Counted from the stretch's first letter, positions 34,850 to 47,809 are shown. The stretch is DNA of 64,000 bases from Ceratopteris richardii (GCA_020310875.1 CM035437.1:53639139-53703138), one strand, 5' to 3'. A program made the numbers and translations. The notes: a model not told the origin generated them from the letters alone.

Positions 34850-35190
34850 CAATCTTGTACAATTTGCAACTGACGCATGAATGGTCGTCCCAATATCATC
34901 TCATAAGCATGATTTTTACTAAAATCACAAATGGCGAAAGTATGCTCAAATTCTACACCACAAGTGGTGAGAGATATGCCTTCTAGTAAGCCTAATGGTT
35001 TTTCTATGTGTCCGTCAGCCATTTGTAGCTTCATCCTGGTGGGTCTTAATGCTGGCTTACCCCAACGTTTCCATAAAGCGGTGGTAGCTATGGCTACTCC
35101 GGCTCCTGAATCTAAGATGGCTTTCGTGGTGTAGCCCTGATGGGTTATCGGAAGATAAGTGTTACCTTCCTCTCCTTCGCTTACATCTCC
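34850..35190 (-). other. element B: first retropepsin-like domain (PR1)
   Basis: ILDSGAGVAIATTALW (about 35075-35125) and MILGRPFMRQL (about 34870-34902). It is in the normal position before RT. Confidence 0.9.
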
Positions 35191-35199
35191 AATCTTTTC

Positions 35200-36420
35200 T
35201 ACAGGTATCTCTGGTACCTTATTTTGTGATCCTATTTGTGAGGGAGTAGTAGCAAGCTCGGGGAATTGATTTGCTACATGTTTCCACAATTCTGGTTTTA
35301 CCTTTAACAACTCCTCTAGAGTGAGATTACACTGTACTTTAGTGTTCTTGATCACTTCCGTGTTTCTAGGGATTACTGATTCTTCATTCCTCACTATTAT
35401 CGTGGGTGCTCTCATACTAATAGACTTTGCTTCCCAAGGTCCTGTGAACTGAGGTAATTCTTGTAAAGAATTAGATTCAAATCCTGTGTGTTCGCTCAAT
35501 TGCTCTTCCTCTACATCATCATAAATAGAGGGAATGTCTTGGGGAAATTGCTCCTGCAAGTCATCTATTTCTTGAATAGGAGGATGGGTTCCTTGTTCTT
35601 TTCTCCATTTCTCTTCTTGGATTTCCCTCAAAAATTCATGTGAGTACCTATGTATGGAAGACAAATTGTCTTGACTTTCTGTATTGGGTACTTGAGATAG
35701 GGATGGTACATTATTTTCCTGTGTCTCTAGGACAATAGGGTTCCTAGGCTGATCCTTTTTCTCTTTGCTTTCTATCAAGTATTCTAGCCTCTCCATTAGT
35801 CCTTGAAAGTGTAGTTCCTGTTTGGCCATGTTATTCCAATCAAGATATCTAGAGGCTTCGAACAAAGCTTGTGCTAATTCTACCATCTTCATGCAAAGTT
35901 TAGTTCTCTCAATCTCTAGATCAGCTCGAGGGTAGTTTTTACTCATTTCAGTTTCTTGAGGTCCCTCTTTTAATCTAGCCTGATATGCACGAAACATCAT
36001 GTCTAGATTTTCTGGTATGGGTTCCGCTAAAACTGATCCTGATTTCTGAGCTGGATTCTCTTGATTCAAGTCCTGCGAAGTCAATTCTAGAATTTTGGCT
36101 CTAGATTCCTTTAAACTTCCTTCCAACTCAGTTATCTTTTTACTCCATTTTCTCTTAATTCTTTCTCTAGAATCTTTCCAAGATTTTGTCTTTTTACTGC
36201 TAGATTCTGCAACTTCACTACTTCCGGCTACATTCTCCTGATTAAGCTGTTGGTTCTGTAAGAGCGCCTGGGCTCTGGTGATAGCTTGGATAGGCACGTA
36301 TGTAGGGTTGGATCCATCTGCATTGTTCACAATACCTATCACATTGATCGATGTCACACTTGAAGCATTAACAGGGTTCTTAGGACAATCTTTTATGATG
36401 TGCTCTTTGCCAATCGGCAC
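35200..36420 (-). other. element B: gag-PR linker with coiled coil
   Basis: Charged helical sequence (SKKITELEGSLKESRAKILEL, then MVELAQALFEASRYLDWNN), likely coiled coil, between the last gag zinc knuckle and PR1. The same layout occurs in C. Confidence 0.6.
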
Positions 36421-38764
36421 AAAAGCCTTGGATGTTATAGTACTGTGATTGTCCTGCTATCGGAGGATGTGGACAATCCTTTATGAAATGGTCTCCTTGG
36501 CACCTAAAGCATGGTCCTCTAGGGCCCTGTGGTCTTTGTTGTCTTAATTGGGGCCGTGGATTTGGGTTTGTGTACATCACATTAGCATAGTCTGGCTCCC
36601 AACTAGGTTTCACTGGTGGACTATCGTAATGATATGTCTCCACATGTTCTGGTGACTCCGTGTAATATGCGGGTGGACTATCTACATGAGTGGAGTCAAA
36701 ACTGTTTGAGTTCGGGTCACTCTCTGTGATCAAAGGTGAAGAAGGCACTAAGGCCCTACTTAGGTTCTCTTCTACAGCAACGTATTTGACTGGGATGACA
36801 TTCGCTGGTGGGGGTGGCTGCTGAGCTAAGTCAGGTTGAGGTCTCTGTTTAGCCTGGTATGGGTAGTTCTGAGGAGGCCTATAGTAATAAGGCTGAGCAT
36901 TGTATTGGCCTTGATACCTACCTGGCTGCGGGTATGCTTGCGGGTAGTTCTGTCTCACGGTCTGTTTGTTGTATGGGCAGTCCTGAGCCGTATGATTCGT
37001 GTATCTTCTCTCAATTGTACAGTATTGGCCTCTAGGGTTGGTTTGTGGTTGTGGTGCATTGGGACACACATTTGCCATATGATCACCACCACAGGTGTAA
37101 CAACGCTTGTTCATTAATACCCTAGGTTTACTAGAAACTCTTAGTTTCTGGGCCACTTTTTCTGCTAGGTCTTCTATTGAGCTAGACAATTTTGTGGATG
37201 CTAGAGATGAACAGTCTGAGTCCTTATAGACCTTTGAGAGTTCCAACTCGTCTCCTAAGTTGTCCTCAATGTCTATACAAATTCTTATACATTGCTCTAG
37301 CGTTCTGGGTTCTTTTAGGTACACATAGGAGCGTAGCTTAGAGCTCAACAAGCCATCTAGTAACAATGACACTTGCTTAGCCTGTGAGGGTAGCTCTTGC
37401 ATTGGACATCGTTCAACATATTGTCTAAACCTACGTCCTGCCAGTCTAACTGTTTCCTGAGGGGTTTGTTTAAAGCTATGAATCAACGAAGACGTGTCAT
37501 GTCTAATCCCACTTTTAGAGAATTCAGTGATGAATGACTCTAAAAAGTGATGGATGTCTCTAAATTGCCTTTGTTGCAATGGTTGGAACCAAGTTAAAGC
37601 TGTGTTTTTTAACGTTAGTCCAAATGCGTTGTATTGCGTGAACATGTCTTCAACTTGTTCGGCTCTTAGTACTTGCTTGAATTCTGCAACATGGTCATAG
37701 GGATCTCCTGTCCCATCAAAGTAATTTTTCATGGATTTCACTAACTGAGTGGGTCTCAATATTCTTGCGTGTTCACGTGGTCTAGATAGAGGAAAATCAT
37801 CTCTACCACTTGGTATTCCATGATCTCTTTGTCTATCCGCTCTATTAGTGTCCGTGGTTGTTCTATCTCTCCCTATGGGATGAGTGAAGCTTACTTCGGG
37901 TCTTTCTTTATTCTTTTCTCTTTGATTTCCAAGGGCTGAGGATGTTCTTGCCCCTTGTTGACTTGTATTCATGTTCGTTCTGGATGGAGGGAATACCAAT
38001 TCACCTCTCCATGTGTATGTGTTTTTAGCGTGGTCAGGCACCACAAAGACTCTTTCTGAAGTCTCATCCAGGTATACAACCTTTCCAGGTGTATCCGGGT
38101 CCTTGAACTCGTATATCGTGATGATACCTACCTCACTAAGTAGTTCTGTCTTATATCTCCAAAAGGCTTCCTCAGTTTCTTTATTTACAAACAACTCTAT
38201 GCTTCTGTTGTCCTGAGGGATCCATTCTGGGATTATTACTCGTGTCAGTACAGATTTCCCTCTAGGTGTTCTAGGCTCTTCTAATGGTTCTTTTCCTTGA
38301 GATTTAGTTTCCGTCTCCATTTGAATTACGCCAAACTCGTTGGTATTGTTTGGCTGTGTACTTAAGATGTACATTGTTCCTTCTTTGTCTATGTACGCGT
38401 CTCTCTCAAATTTCACCACTGGACGTTCCAATCCAATGGGTTGATCGGGGTTGTGCATTTGCACCACTTGCCTTCGCAAACCATCCTCATAGATGTGAGC
38501 ACCTAATCGGTTGGTTCGGAGAAACTCTAGTTGCGTTCTATAGGGTCCTTCTGGCTTTTCTAAATAGGCTACATTCGACCCTCCTTCTGGTCTGTCTGTG
38601 TTAAACGCCATTTTTGATTCGTTAGTATCTGAGCTCTCGTAGGGATAACTAGTGTTCAATTGTTGAGCCCACGATACACTTGCCTCTGATGATCTAAGGC
38701 TTCGTCGGTCTGACTTACCTATATGTTTGCCCGATCTAAGGTTCATTAATTTTCTTCCTTGCAC
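36421..38764 (-). other. element B: gag
   Basis: The capsid-type Retrotrans_gag region is recognised by YFDGTGDPYDHVAEFKQVL and ALTWFQPLQQRQ...FLESFITEFSKSG (about 37500-37730). It is followed by CCHC-like knuckles CYTCGGDHMANVC (about 37062-37102) and CFRCQGDHFIKDC (about 36472-36512), separated by a Gln/Tyr/Pro-rich spacer. A long N-terminal extension of about 330 residues precedes the capsid part. Confidence 0.85.
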
Positions 38765-40850
38765 ACTCAGTACACACTCAGATCGTCAATGATTCGTTGT
38801 TATTACTTTCTTGATTCTTTTTAGATTTCTTTAGATTCTTGTCTTAATGTATGCGTCAGGAATTCGACTTTCCGTGGTACTTTGAGTTCTCGTTCCGTCA
38901 GACTTATGTTCTTTCCTTTAGGTTTTTGTGTCACACACCTTTATCTTTAGTCTTGGACTTGATAAATTTAATTCTCTTGAACTTGAGGCGTTCTTATCGT
39001 CTTGAATCCACAATGCTACCGTTTATCCTAAGCTAAGAATTGACTGAGGGGGTTGAGTAATTTTCCAACCTCGAGTCAGCTTTTCTGGTTGCTCTGATGC
39101 CCAAGAAGCCGCGCTTCCCAAGCTTTATGCCCTTCACTGCCTTGCTTTGGTTGCCTTTGATTGCCCTTGCTAGACCTGGAAAAATTCAATATTAGACCAA
39201 TTCACAGTTGGATGATCAAGCACTTGAGTATATACACCTTTTAATTCCCTTCCCTTTTGCCCAACTTTTCAATGCTTGCCCCCTGGCTTTCTAGTCCCAA
39301 ACTAGGTCAACCTTAAAATATCTTATCTAAAAATAGACGTATTCTTAAAAAAAAAATGTTGAGGTCACGTAGTACTCGTCAAGAGCTTTCTAACGAGCTA
39401 TTAAGCTCAAAAAACGGACTTCCGATGAAAAAGTTATGACCGTTCAGGCCCTGGGGGGGTAAAAACTGACAAACAGGTTTTTCTCCAAATATGAGCTAAG
39501 GGGTCTCCTATGAGTCTAATCACCCAAAAATTTCCCAAAAATAGCCCCAAAATTGGCCAAAAAATGAAACCCTAAAATTTGCATGGGGGTGCACAATCGC
39601 GATGGCGTGAGACAATCGCGATGGTCTGGGACCGTCGCGATGGCGTGAAGGTGAACAATCGCGATGGTCTGAGGTGCACGGTTGCGATGGCGTGAAAGTG
39701 GATGATCGCGATGGCGTGAGTGTGAACCGTCGCGATGGCCTGAGATGAACAATCGCGATGGTCCAAAAGTGAGCAATCGCGATGGCGTGAATGTGAACCG
39801 TCGCGATGGCTCGATCAGGCGGACAATCGCAATGGCGTCAGTCAACAGTCAACGTGAACAATCGCGATGGTCCAAAGTGAACTGTCGCGATGGTCACAAA
39901 TGCGATGGCTTGAGCCAATCGCGATGGTCAGGGCGCGATGGCGTGAGCCAATCGCGATGGTCCAAAATTCGAGTTGTCGTGATGGTCTGAGGGTATCGTC
40001 GCGATGGCGTGATGTGTGAGCCGTTGCGATGGTCTAGCTTGCCACGTGGTAGCGTCGGCGCGATGGCGTGAGCCTATCGCGATGATGTGGGGTCAACCGA
40101 ACAGTCGCGATGGTCCGCGAACCGTCGCGATGGTCCGCGAACCGTCGCGATGGTCTAGCTTGCCACGTGGCAGCGTCGGCGCGATGGCGTGAGCCTATCG
40201 CGATGATGTGGGGTCAACCGAACAGTCGCGATGGTCCGCGAACCGTCGCGATGGTCCAAATGAACCGTCGCGATGGCGTGAGACCGTCGCGATGGTCCGG
40301 CCAAGCCGTCGCGATGGCGTGAGCCTATCGCGATGGTGTGACACAATCGCGATGGTCTGAGACCGTCGCGATGGTCCACCAAAATGTGATTTTTGCAGAT
40401 GTGTCTGTGGATTCGTGTGTGCGCTTGTGTCGCCTATCCCGTGGTGTGGTCGCTTACCAAAAATTCCGCACTTGGCAGACCATCGCGATGGTCTGACACA
40501 GACGGAAATCTCTGACAGAAAGTGAAGTTTTTACCTTCTCCAAGCTTTCCTGATGCTCTGGAGCACTGTACCTGCAAGAAAACTCAAGAAAACAAAAGTA
40601 CATGCAAGCACAAAAGCTCTCTCTCACTCTCTCGCATGCACAAATGAGGGGAAATGAGGAGAATGGGTGGATATGGTGAATTTTCTGATTTTTTTGGAGA
40701 TGAAGATGATGATGCGGTGATGAAGATGGAGTGTGGGGGAGGTGAAGAACACTAAATACTAAGTAAAAACAACAACAAAAACTGAAATTTTTACCTTCCA
40801 ACGCTACTTTTTGCTATACTCTTACCATCACACATTCGTCCTAGACTCGA
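38765..40850 (-). other. element B leader between PBS and gag
   Basis: About 2.1 kb with no supported gene. It contains the TCGCGATGG array and a CT/AG-rich segment near the PBS (about 40600-40800). Confidence 0.7.
39590..40490. repeat. TCGCGATGG array in element B leader
   Basis: By eye about 35-40 copies of a core TCGCGATGG (palindromic TCGCGA), mostly 15-30 bases apart and often followed by 'tc' or 'cgtga', in about 900 bp. A larger 122-bp unit starting at 40032 ('gtctagcttgccacgtgg') is repeated at 40154. Another core occurs just before the PBS-proximal segment at about 40483. Confidence 0.9.
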
Positions 40851-40868
40851 TCCCCGGCAACGGCGCCA
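40851..40868 (-). other. element B primer-binding site
   Basis: TGGCGCCGTTGCCGGGGA on the minus strand, seven bases inside the 5' LTR. This PBS type is known from Athila/Tat-type plant elements (Asp/Asn-type tRNA). The exact primer tRNA is not provable here. Confidence 0.88.
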
Positions 40869-40875
40869 AATTTGG

Positions 40876-41525
40876 TGTTGCTCTAGCACAATGGTGAGAA
40901 CCACGTTAAGAAGCTTCACCTCCTTAATTGTCAATCCGCGGAAGAGATAGGAGTGATATGAAGATCGTGAATGTGAGATGATGTGAGAGTGAAGGTGAGA
41001 AGCACCAAGATGCACACACACATACACACACACAATGAAGAGACAAGCAAGACACAATGGAAGGTGGGAAATTAGCTCTATTACTCAAGAACACTATTAC
41101 AAGCTCAAAATAGCTCTAAGCTCTTCTCTACTCAAACAAGCTAACCTCAAAAATGAGCTCTCTAGCTCTTTTTATAGATTCTAGACTAGTTTTGACCGGT
41201 TTCACATTTAGTGACCGACATAGTTAAAAATTAGGTCCTAGATGCTATTTGGAAGGGTAAACGGTGTCTAAAAATAACAAAAATTGATACGCTCATTGTA
41301 CCTAAGCTCATCAAGCTCGAGGACTCCTCGGCTTGCACAAAATGGAGCTAGAAATTAAGAAAAGGGTTTTTCTATGTTACATATGTTACATTAGTGATAA
41401 AAATCACTGTTGGAGGTTTTTGAAAAGTATTTCTAAAACATGATTCTTTGAAAAAAGATTCCACTAGCTCCCTGCTCTGTCGTTACATGCTTCCGCGTCT
41501 TCTATGCCTCTGGCTGCTTCCAACA
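40876..41525 (-). repeat. element B 5' LTR
   Basis: 650 bp on the minus strand, TGTTGG to CAACA, with the core promoter CTATAAAAAGAG at about 41167-41178. It is longer than the 3' LTR by one indel near 41430-41470. Confidence 0.95.
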
Positions 41526-41530
41526 TCAGT
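41526..41530. other. target-site duplication of element B, right copy
   Basis: TCAGT, identical to 24015-24019. Confidence 0.95.
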
Positions 41531-44210
41531 GAATTGAGCTGCGACTGTAAATCATTGGTTGTCTTCTACAACTGCTGATAATTACTTCTGAGAGATGTGA
41601 ACTCATCTCTTACTTGAGTCATGCAGGTGAACATCTGTCGGAATGCAGCATCTACAGTGGGAGATAATATTAACGATGTGCTAAGCGAAGATGCAGTGGG
41701 TGTAGATGCAAAGGGAATGGGGGTGGGAAAGTGGATGCCGTGGTTATTGTGGAAAAAAGTGAAGTGCCTAAATATGATTGTGCCATGAATGAACTGGGTG
41801 GTGGTGCAGTGGGTGGTGAGATATCCATGTCATTGGACGTAGTGTCAAGTGCAATGACCGTGAACAGTGGAGTGATCGTGGGTGCTTGTGTGGGTGTAAA
41901 TACAGGATTCACAAAAGTTGAAGAGTAATTTACAGAGGGGTTCTAGTGTACTCCTTGGTGGAAAGGGGGAAGAGGAATTACGGTGGGTCGAGGGGGTGAG
42001 ACTGGGGAGAAGGTTAATGGAGGTGGGAATGGGAAAAGGTGTCTTGGAGGTGTGGGAAAGGATGGAGGGAGAAATGAACTGGATAGAAACGTGGATGTCC
42101 GAGGAGGAAAATTAGGTTTGGTGGGTGCGGGAAGTGTGGGAGGAATGGAAGTAAGGAAGGCTTCTGCTATAGCGCTATCCAAAGATGTGGATGGTCTGGG
42201 AGAGATCGGATGGATGGGGGAGATTGGAGAGACAGGAGGTGAAAGGGGAGCAGTTGGGGTGGCGGGTACTTCGATCACGACGGTGGTATGTATAGTAGTA
42301 GTGTGGGGTGGGGAGTCGACGAGGATCGCTTCTTCGGTCGTAGATCTTTCTGGAATTAGGTGTGCTTCCCTGGCCTGTTCTGAAGATTGAGCACCTTTGG
42401 GTACGCGAATGTATTCACCTGGTTTTGATAGTAGTCGTACTCGTCGGGGGTCATATTGCGGTAACGGTTTTCTCTGTAAATATCTCAATGCTTCGTTGGA
42501 TCCTACTGATTTGACAAGTTCCCTGAAGCCTTTGATGTACACTTCTTCAAAACCGCCTGAAACAAGTTCTTGCTCTATGAGTGCTTGGCTCTCTTCCTCA
42601 GTTAACTTCTTACGCGCCCAAACCTTTTCCATAGTATGATATAACTTTTTGATTGCCAGCGTATAAGTTGCTGCTTCAAATGTTTCTTCTTCATGTGTGC
42701 TCGTGTCACCTTGGGTGTCGGTTTGCTGTCCTTGTTCGTCTGTCTGCACATGTTCTTGGGAGTCATGAGTGCCTTGGCTGGCTTCATCCCTCATCTTCAT
42801 CTATCTCTGTTGTTTCTCCATCTGAGCTGGATACTATTTGTCCTTGTTGTTGATCAGGGGGAGTGGTAGGGTAGCTTGGACGTTCATATTCTTGAGAAAA
42901 GATCTGACCTTCAGAAAACTAAAATTCATTTGAGAAAGCATCTGTCATTTCAAAATCAAACGTTGTATCTATGGGTTCTGCTTCCAAGTTGGGTATTGAA
43001 AAAGAAAATGCTTCCGCACCAATAGCGGTGGGAACTTCTGCTGTAGTGGTGGTAGGTCCCTGGACTGATGTGGCCTGTGAGGTGACTGTATTGGTAGTGC
43101 CTTTTGTAATGACAGGTCGAGGCAATTGTATGCAAATAGGTTATATAGTTACAGGGACTTCCGTCGGAGACTGTTCTGGAGAGGGTTGCGGTGACGATGA
43201 TTTTCGAACCTGGAGGCATGGGATAGTACCTCTCATACGCTTTCTTGCTCGTCCTTTACTAGCCTTCCTAGCTTTCTTTGTTGTCCCCTTGAATGCTTTC
43301 AACTCCTCGCTTGTCATTGCATGCTCTATGGGCAAGTCGTATGCCAAACACATATACACAATCCTTGTAAGAGTGCAGCATCCATTGATTACCTTCTTTC
43401 TTTCCCATCTGTGTTGTGCTAAGTACAACTGATCAATTATCCAGCTAGCCAGATCAACTGTTTGTGGTCCGGTACCTTCTAAATAGAGCTCAAACCAGAT
43501 ACGCTTGTGGGGCATGGTGAATCTATCTTGAGCGGGGAAAGCAAAATGCTGCATGCATATCCTTAATGGCTTAGAGAGCTCAGGTGTGATCGTCAAAATA
43601 TCTTCCCATTTAGTAACATCCCCACATTTCATAGGCTCTGGAATTAGCCTTTCTCCTTCTGTCGGCGTATGTGTCCCATGGATCTTGATTGCGGCTCTAA
43701 TCAGGTCTTTGGAAAGATAAAACTTCTTAAGGGGCGGGTCGTTCACTAAGGATGGCAAAATAAAGGTGCCTGGCAAATCCTTGTTTTCAGACGCCGTCAA
43801 TGTTGTCACCAAGTAGAAGCATCTGTAGAAATCCGGTTTGGGCAAAGGATCACTGAAATACTATGTGAAGCCTGCTCGTGCCCAAACATGCGTTAAGTCT
43901 TCTGTGTTCTGTAGTCCTTGAAACTCTTTTGAAAAAAATTGGTACTTGCTCCATGTACGGTGATCAAATGCCAAATTGGCCTCGAAGATAAAGTCTGCGT
44001 CTGCCAATGGGCCTACTAATCCTTGGAACCAATGAGAGTTGCGATGAATTTTTTCAGTATATCCCCTAGGAGGATTGTCAATTGGCATAGGTCTAGGAAA
44101 TCCTTGAAATTCTGCTAGTTGAGTCGTTGGATGGGGTTCCGCGAGTAGTTCACCAATATTGGCCATCGGTGCGCTGGTGCCAGCTTCAGATGGTCCTTCT
44201 GCCTGCATGA
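41531..44210 (-). other. element C: extra coding block, part before B
   Basis: Contains the N-terminal domain (PKPDFYRCFYLVTTLTASEN, then HRWERKKVINGC), the acidic/helical part (LAIKKLYHTMEKVWARKKL) and the Pro/Ser/Thr stalk. It is broken off at the B insertion inside the start of the coiled coil. It closely matches B's block. Confidence 0.8.
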
Positions 44211-44559
44211 TGAATGATGTGAGTGTATAGCAGATCTGCTACAAAAGATTAACACATTAGTATGGAAATTAATCATGATCCCATTAAAGTGAGACCGCAA
44301 TCCCTTTCCATAACCGATGTGTAACCCATGTAGCCAAGTGTTGTGATATGGTTTATGGAATGATGTCTTGCAAACTAATGCAGATCTCTAGACACCTACA
44401 TGCTTTAGATGATGCATACATTTCTTGGTGAGATATTATTACAGGTGATGATGGGTTATAGTGTGTGGATTTATACAAGGTTCAGTTGTGAATGAGTTAT
44501 TACAAGGATGGTGTTTAGTCGGGGTGGGAGTAATGTTAGATAAGGGGGTCGGAGAAGAC

Positions 44560-45920
44560 GTTTGGATACGTTTTGGTATCCACTTCCTAAGAGTTTCTAA
44601 GCGGGTGATAGGTTTCTGCTAAGGGACAAAAGATGATATCCGATTTGGTGGTATTGAGGGGTGAAGAGATTTTTGAGGGGTATATATTACATGGCTTGAG
44701 GGTTGAGCTATGATACACTGTTTGGGTACCTAAATCTACATGGGTGTGGGTCGATTTGTAAGGTACTTCTTGGCGATCCAAATCTGTCGACTGCTCGTAC
44801 TCGTAGAATAAGTTCGAGGAGACGTTGGATACTGCCTATGATTTGTCTTTAACTTCTTCTTATCTATGTTTGCATTGTTGATGTTTGGTGGTGCGCTCTT
44901 TCCTTTTGGCACCCATATTTGTTTCGTGCCTCTTGTTCTATGATACTGATACTGCTGCTTTCTTTGTGTCATCTGATATTGTCATCGGTCTGGGTTCCTT
45001 CGTCGTGGTTGACTCCTTTGTGGTTGAGGTTGAGAGGTCGGATAGACACTATGCTTTGGAAAAGAAGGGAGGTCCAACACTTGCAAAACTTGCCCATTAG
45101 GAAGTGAGGCATTCTGTACCACAGATCTAGGCCAGTCCGCAGTAAGTGTGGAAGGATGGACACTACAGGATGTTTTGCCCATGTGGATGCTGATGAAGTC
45201 CACCTGACTCCTGATTGTCCCCATCTATCCGACAATCGTCCCCATTTGTCCGCTCATTGTGCCCATTTGGCCGCTAATGGTCCCCATTTGTCCAAGCGGT
45301 TGGGCGGTTGCCCCTTCTAGTTTGCAGGAAGCCCAAGGGAAAATCTCCTGACGTCCTTCTGATTGACAATTGTCCATCGCCAAGCCCGCGTGGGTTGGTG
45401 TGAACTTAACGTGACTTTTCTACCCAAAAATCTTCCGATCTTCTGTCGCATGCATTTCATAGGGTCTAGGGTTGCGTACTTCAGGTAGAGTGTTGTTAGG
45501 GAATTCAAGCGGTATCACTCGCTGTTGATCTAAGGTTCCAATTTGTAAGGAGCCTTGTCTAAGATTTAGGTCCACTGAGTGATCGTATAGCCAATCTTGG
45601 CCAAGGATTAGGGGTTCTATCAGGTCCTCGTCATGGCACACTAGTAGCTTCGCTGTCATGGTCACATCATGTATGAGGATACAAAGGTCCACCTCACCCA
45701 TGCAAGGGGTTTCCATGCCTCCTAGCCCTATGAGGTATGCCTCAATTGGCCCCATTTCTATTCCTGAGTCCTTATAGTGGGACCATCTAATCGTCCTAGT
45801 CACAACACCTGAGTCGATTAAAGTCTTGAGCTCTTGGCAAGGGTCGCCGTGCTCTAGCCTGACTGTAATGAATGGTCTCCTATCCACTATGCTAAGATGA
45901 GTGCTTGATTTTACTTGACA
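44560..45920 (-). other. element C: PR2 and IWVPK tail
   Basis: PR2 shows RRPFITVRLEHGDP (about 45840-45885) and LILGQDWLYDHSVDLNL (about 45565-45620). The tail shows KQIWVPKGK (near 44905-44930) and RQIWIAKK (near 44770-44790). Confidence 0.8.
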
Positions 45921-46139
45921 CATGGCCATGGGGTATCTGGGTGTTGTTTCCCGAGGGTTATAATGTTCTCTCCCTAGTCCTTGTCTTCTTAACTTCATGC
46001 GCTTAATGCGTTCTATAGCTTCTACCTGAGCTTCAGCTCGTATTCTATTTTCTTCCTCCTTACGCTTCTTTGCCAATGTGAGTCGTCTAAGCATATCCTC
46101 AGTAAGAGGTTCCTGGTATAACCTGACTCTACAGCCACT

Positions 46140-47580
46140 AATGTAATTAGGCATTATGTCTCCTTCTAAGGTGGCTAATTGTACTGCTCCACTTGTCGAG
46201 AGTCTGTTAATGATCATAGGTCTATAACCTCGCTTTTCTAACATCCGTGCATGTTGTTTCAACATATATACTAGGACTAAATCTCCTTCTTTCAAGCCTT
46301 TATCTTTCACATGCGCGTCGAAGTATGCTTTTTGTCGCTTCTTTGTTGCGTATATTCCTGCTGCTTCTTTCAGCCTGGTTTCTCCTAATCGTTCCAAGTC
46401 CATTATTCTTGCTGATAATTCATGGCCGGTCCACAGATGTTCTTGTGCAACTTTAAGGGTCGGTGTCAAGAAGTCCAAAGGAAGCACAACATTCTGACCA
46501 AAAACCATATGAAAGGGAGTTGCAGTGAGTACGGTCTTGTAGGCCACTCGATATGCCCAAACAACATGGTGTAACTGTTTGTCCCAATCTGAACGTTTGT
46601 TGTTCATGAGTTTCGTCAGTACGTTACAAAGGATCTTGTTAGTGCTTTCAGCCTGACCATTGGCCTGAGGATGATATGGTGCGGATTTCTTTTGAATCAC
46701 CATAAAATCCTGTAACAAATATTCAATGACTTAGTTTAGAAAGTGAGTTCCTCGATCGCTCACTAACTCTATAGGCAGTCCATATCTTGTAAAGACATTT
46801 TCAAATAAGAATTTTGCAGTCGTGTGTGCATCATTTTTTTTTGTGGCTTTTGCCTCTACCCATTTGGTAAGATAATATGTGGCAACAATAATGTATTCAG
46901 CATGAGTACCTTTTGCAAGGGGGTTAATGGGTCCTACAAAGTCTATACCCCACTTAGAAAATGCACATTCTCCCATCATGGGTTTCAATGGCATTTCATC
47001 TCTGCGAGTAGGAAACTGAGTTCTTTGGCACACATCACATCTCTTGACATAGGTATGTGCATCCATGTGAAGAGTGGGCCACCATAATCCTGCAAAGAGG
47101 ACGGCTTTGATTATCCTATCCGGTCCAAAATGACCTCCTGCAACACCTTGGTGTGCAGTCTCTAATACGCTCAAGTAATCGCTTTCATGAACACACTGTC
47201 TTAAATATCCATCTCGTCCTCGTTTGTACAAATTGTCGCCAATAAGTGAATAGTCTTGAGCTTCCTGCTCTAGACTTCGTTGTCGCGCTAAAGTCATTCC
47301 TTGAGGGAATATCTTCGTCCTCAAGTACGTCACTAAGGGTTCACTCCATTCTGGTGTGAGAGACACGTGATATAATGTAGCATGTTCTACTGGTGGTCTG
47401 TCACAACAAACATGGCATTCTTTACACATCTTGTAGACATCTGCTTCCATCGAAGGCCAATATACTCCTAGCCTATGCAGGGTCTGCAATGTACGATGTT
47501 TTCAGTGATGTTGCTTCAATGCACCTACATGTGCTAATTGCAACCAATTCGCATGTTCCGATTCATCTACACAACAAGCA
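46140..47580 (-). other. element C: duplicated HHCC module and integrase
   Basis: The second zinc module (HQGVAGGH...CDVC) lies at about 47030-47155. The first, more decayed, is at about 47400-47540. The core motifs WGIDFVGP (about 46930-46952), SDRGTHF (about 46744-46764) and GQAESTN (about 46638-46660) are readable. Confidence 0.88.
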
Positions 47581-47809
47581 AGAATCTTTTGATTATCTTG
47601 TTTATATATACTGTGTGCTATTATTTGATATCTCTGAGACTTGGTAATCTCTCCTTCCTTGATCCTTATCCTAGGATTCTTGGGTCCATATGTGAGAATA
47701 GGGACTATCGGTTAGCCCATTCTGGTGCTATCTCAAGGTTAAACAAATATGCATCCGATAATTCATCTGCTATCCCTTGAGGAGCTTCTCCTGAGGTTAA
47801 TCTTGAAAG

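Larger units (their letters stand above)
24020..41525 (-). mobile_element. Ty3/gypsy element B, full length with both LTRs (fossil)
   Basis: 17,506 bp on the minus strand. In element order: 5' LTR 40876-41525, primer-binding site 40851-40868, leader with TCGCGATGG array, gag, PR1, RT, RNase H, two HHCC modules, integrase, PR2, IWVPK tail, extra coding block, PPT and 3' LTR 24020-24631. It is flanked by the perfect 5-bp duplication ACTGA and inserted in the extra coding block of element C. All parts of the family are present, but the coding sequence is broken, with about eight interruptions. By eye the LTRs differ at about 11 of about 610 aligned bases plus one indel of about 38 bp, so it is fairly young. 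A date depends on the unknown host rate. Confidence 0.95.

Noticed and set aside
39516-40380. Open frames through the TCGCGATGG array (for example IAIV/HRDG-repeat peptides)
   Set aside because: They are translations of the short repeat in the leader and lie on either strand with no start context.
39590-40490. CRISPR-like array
   Set aside because: The repeated unit is only about 9 bases with irregular spacing, in a plant retroelement leader with no cas genes.
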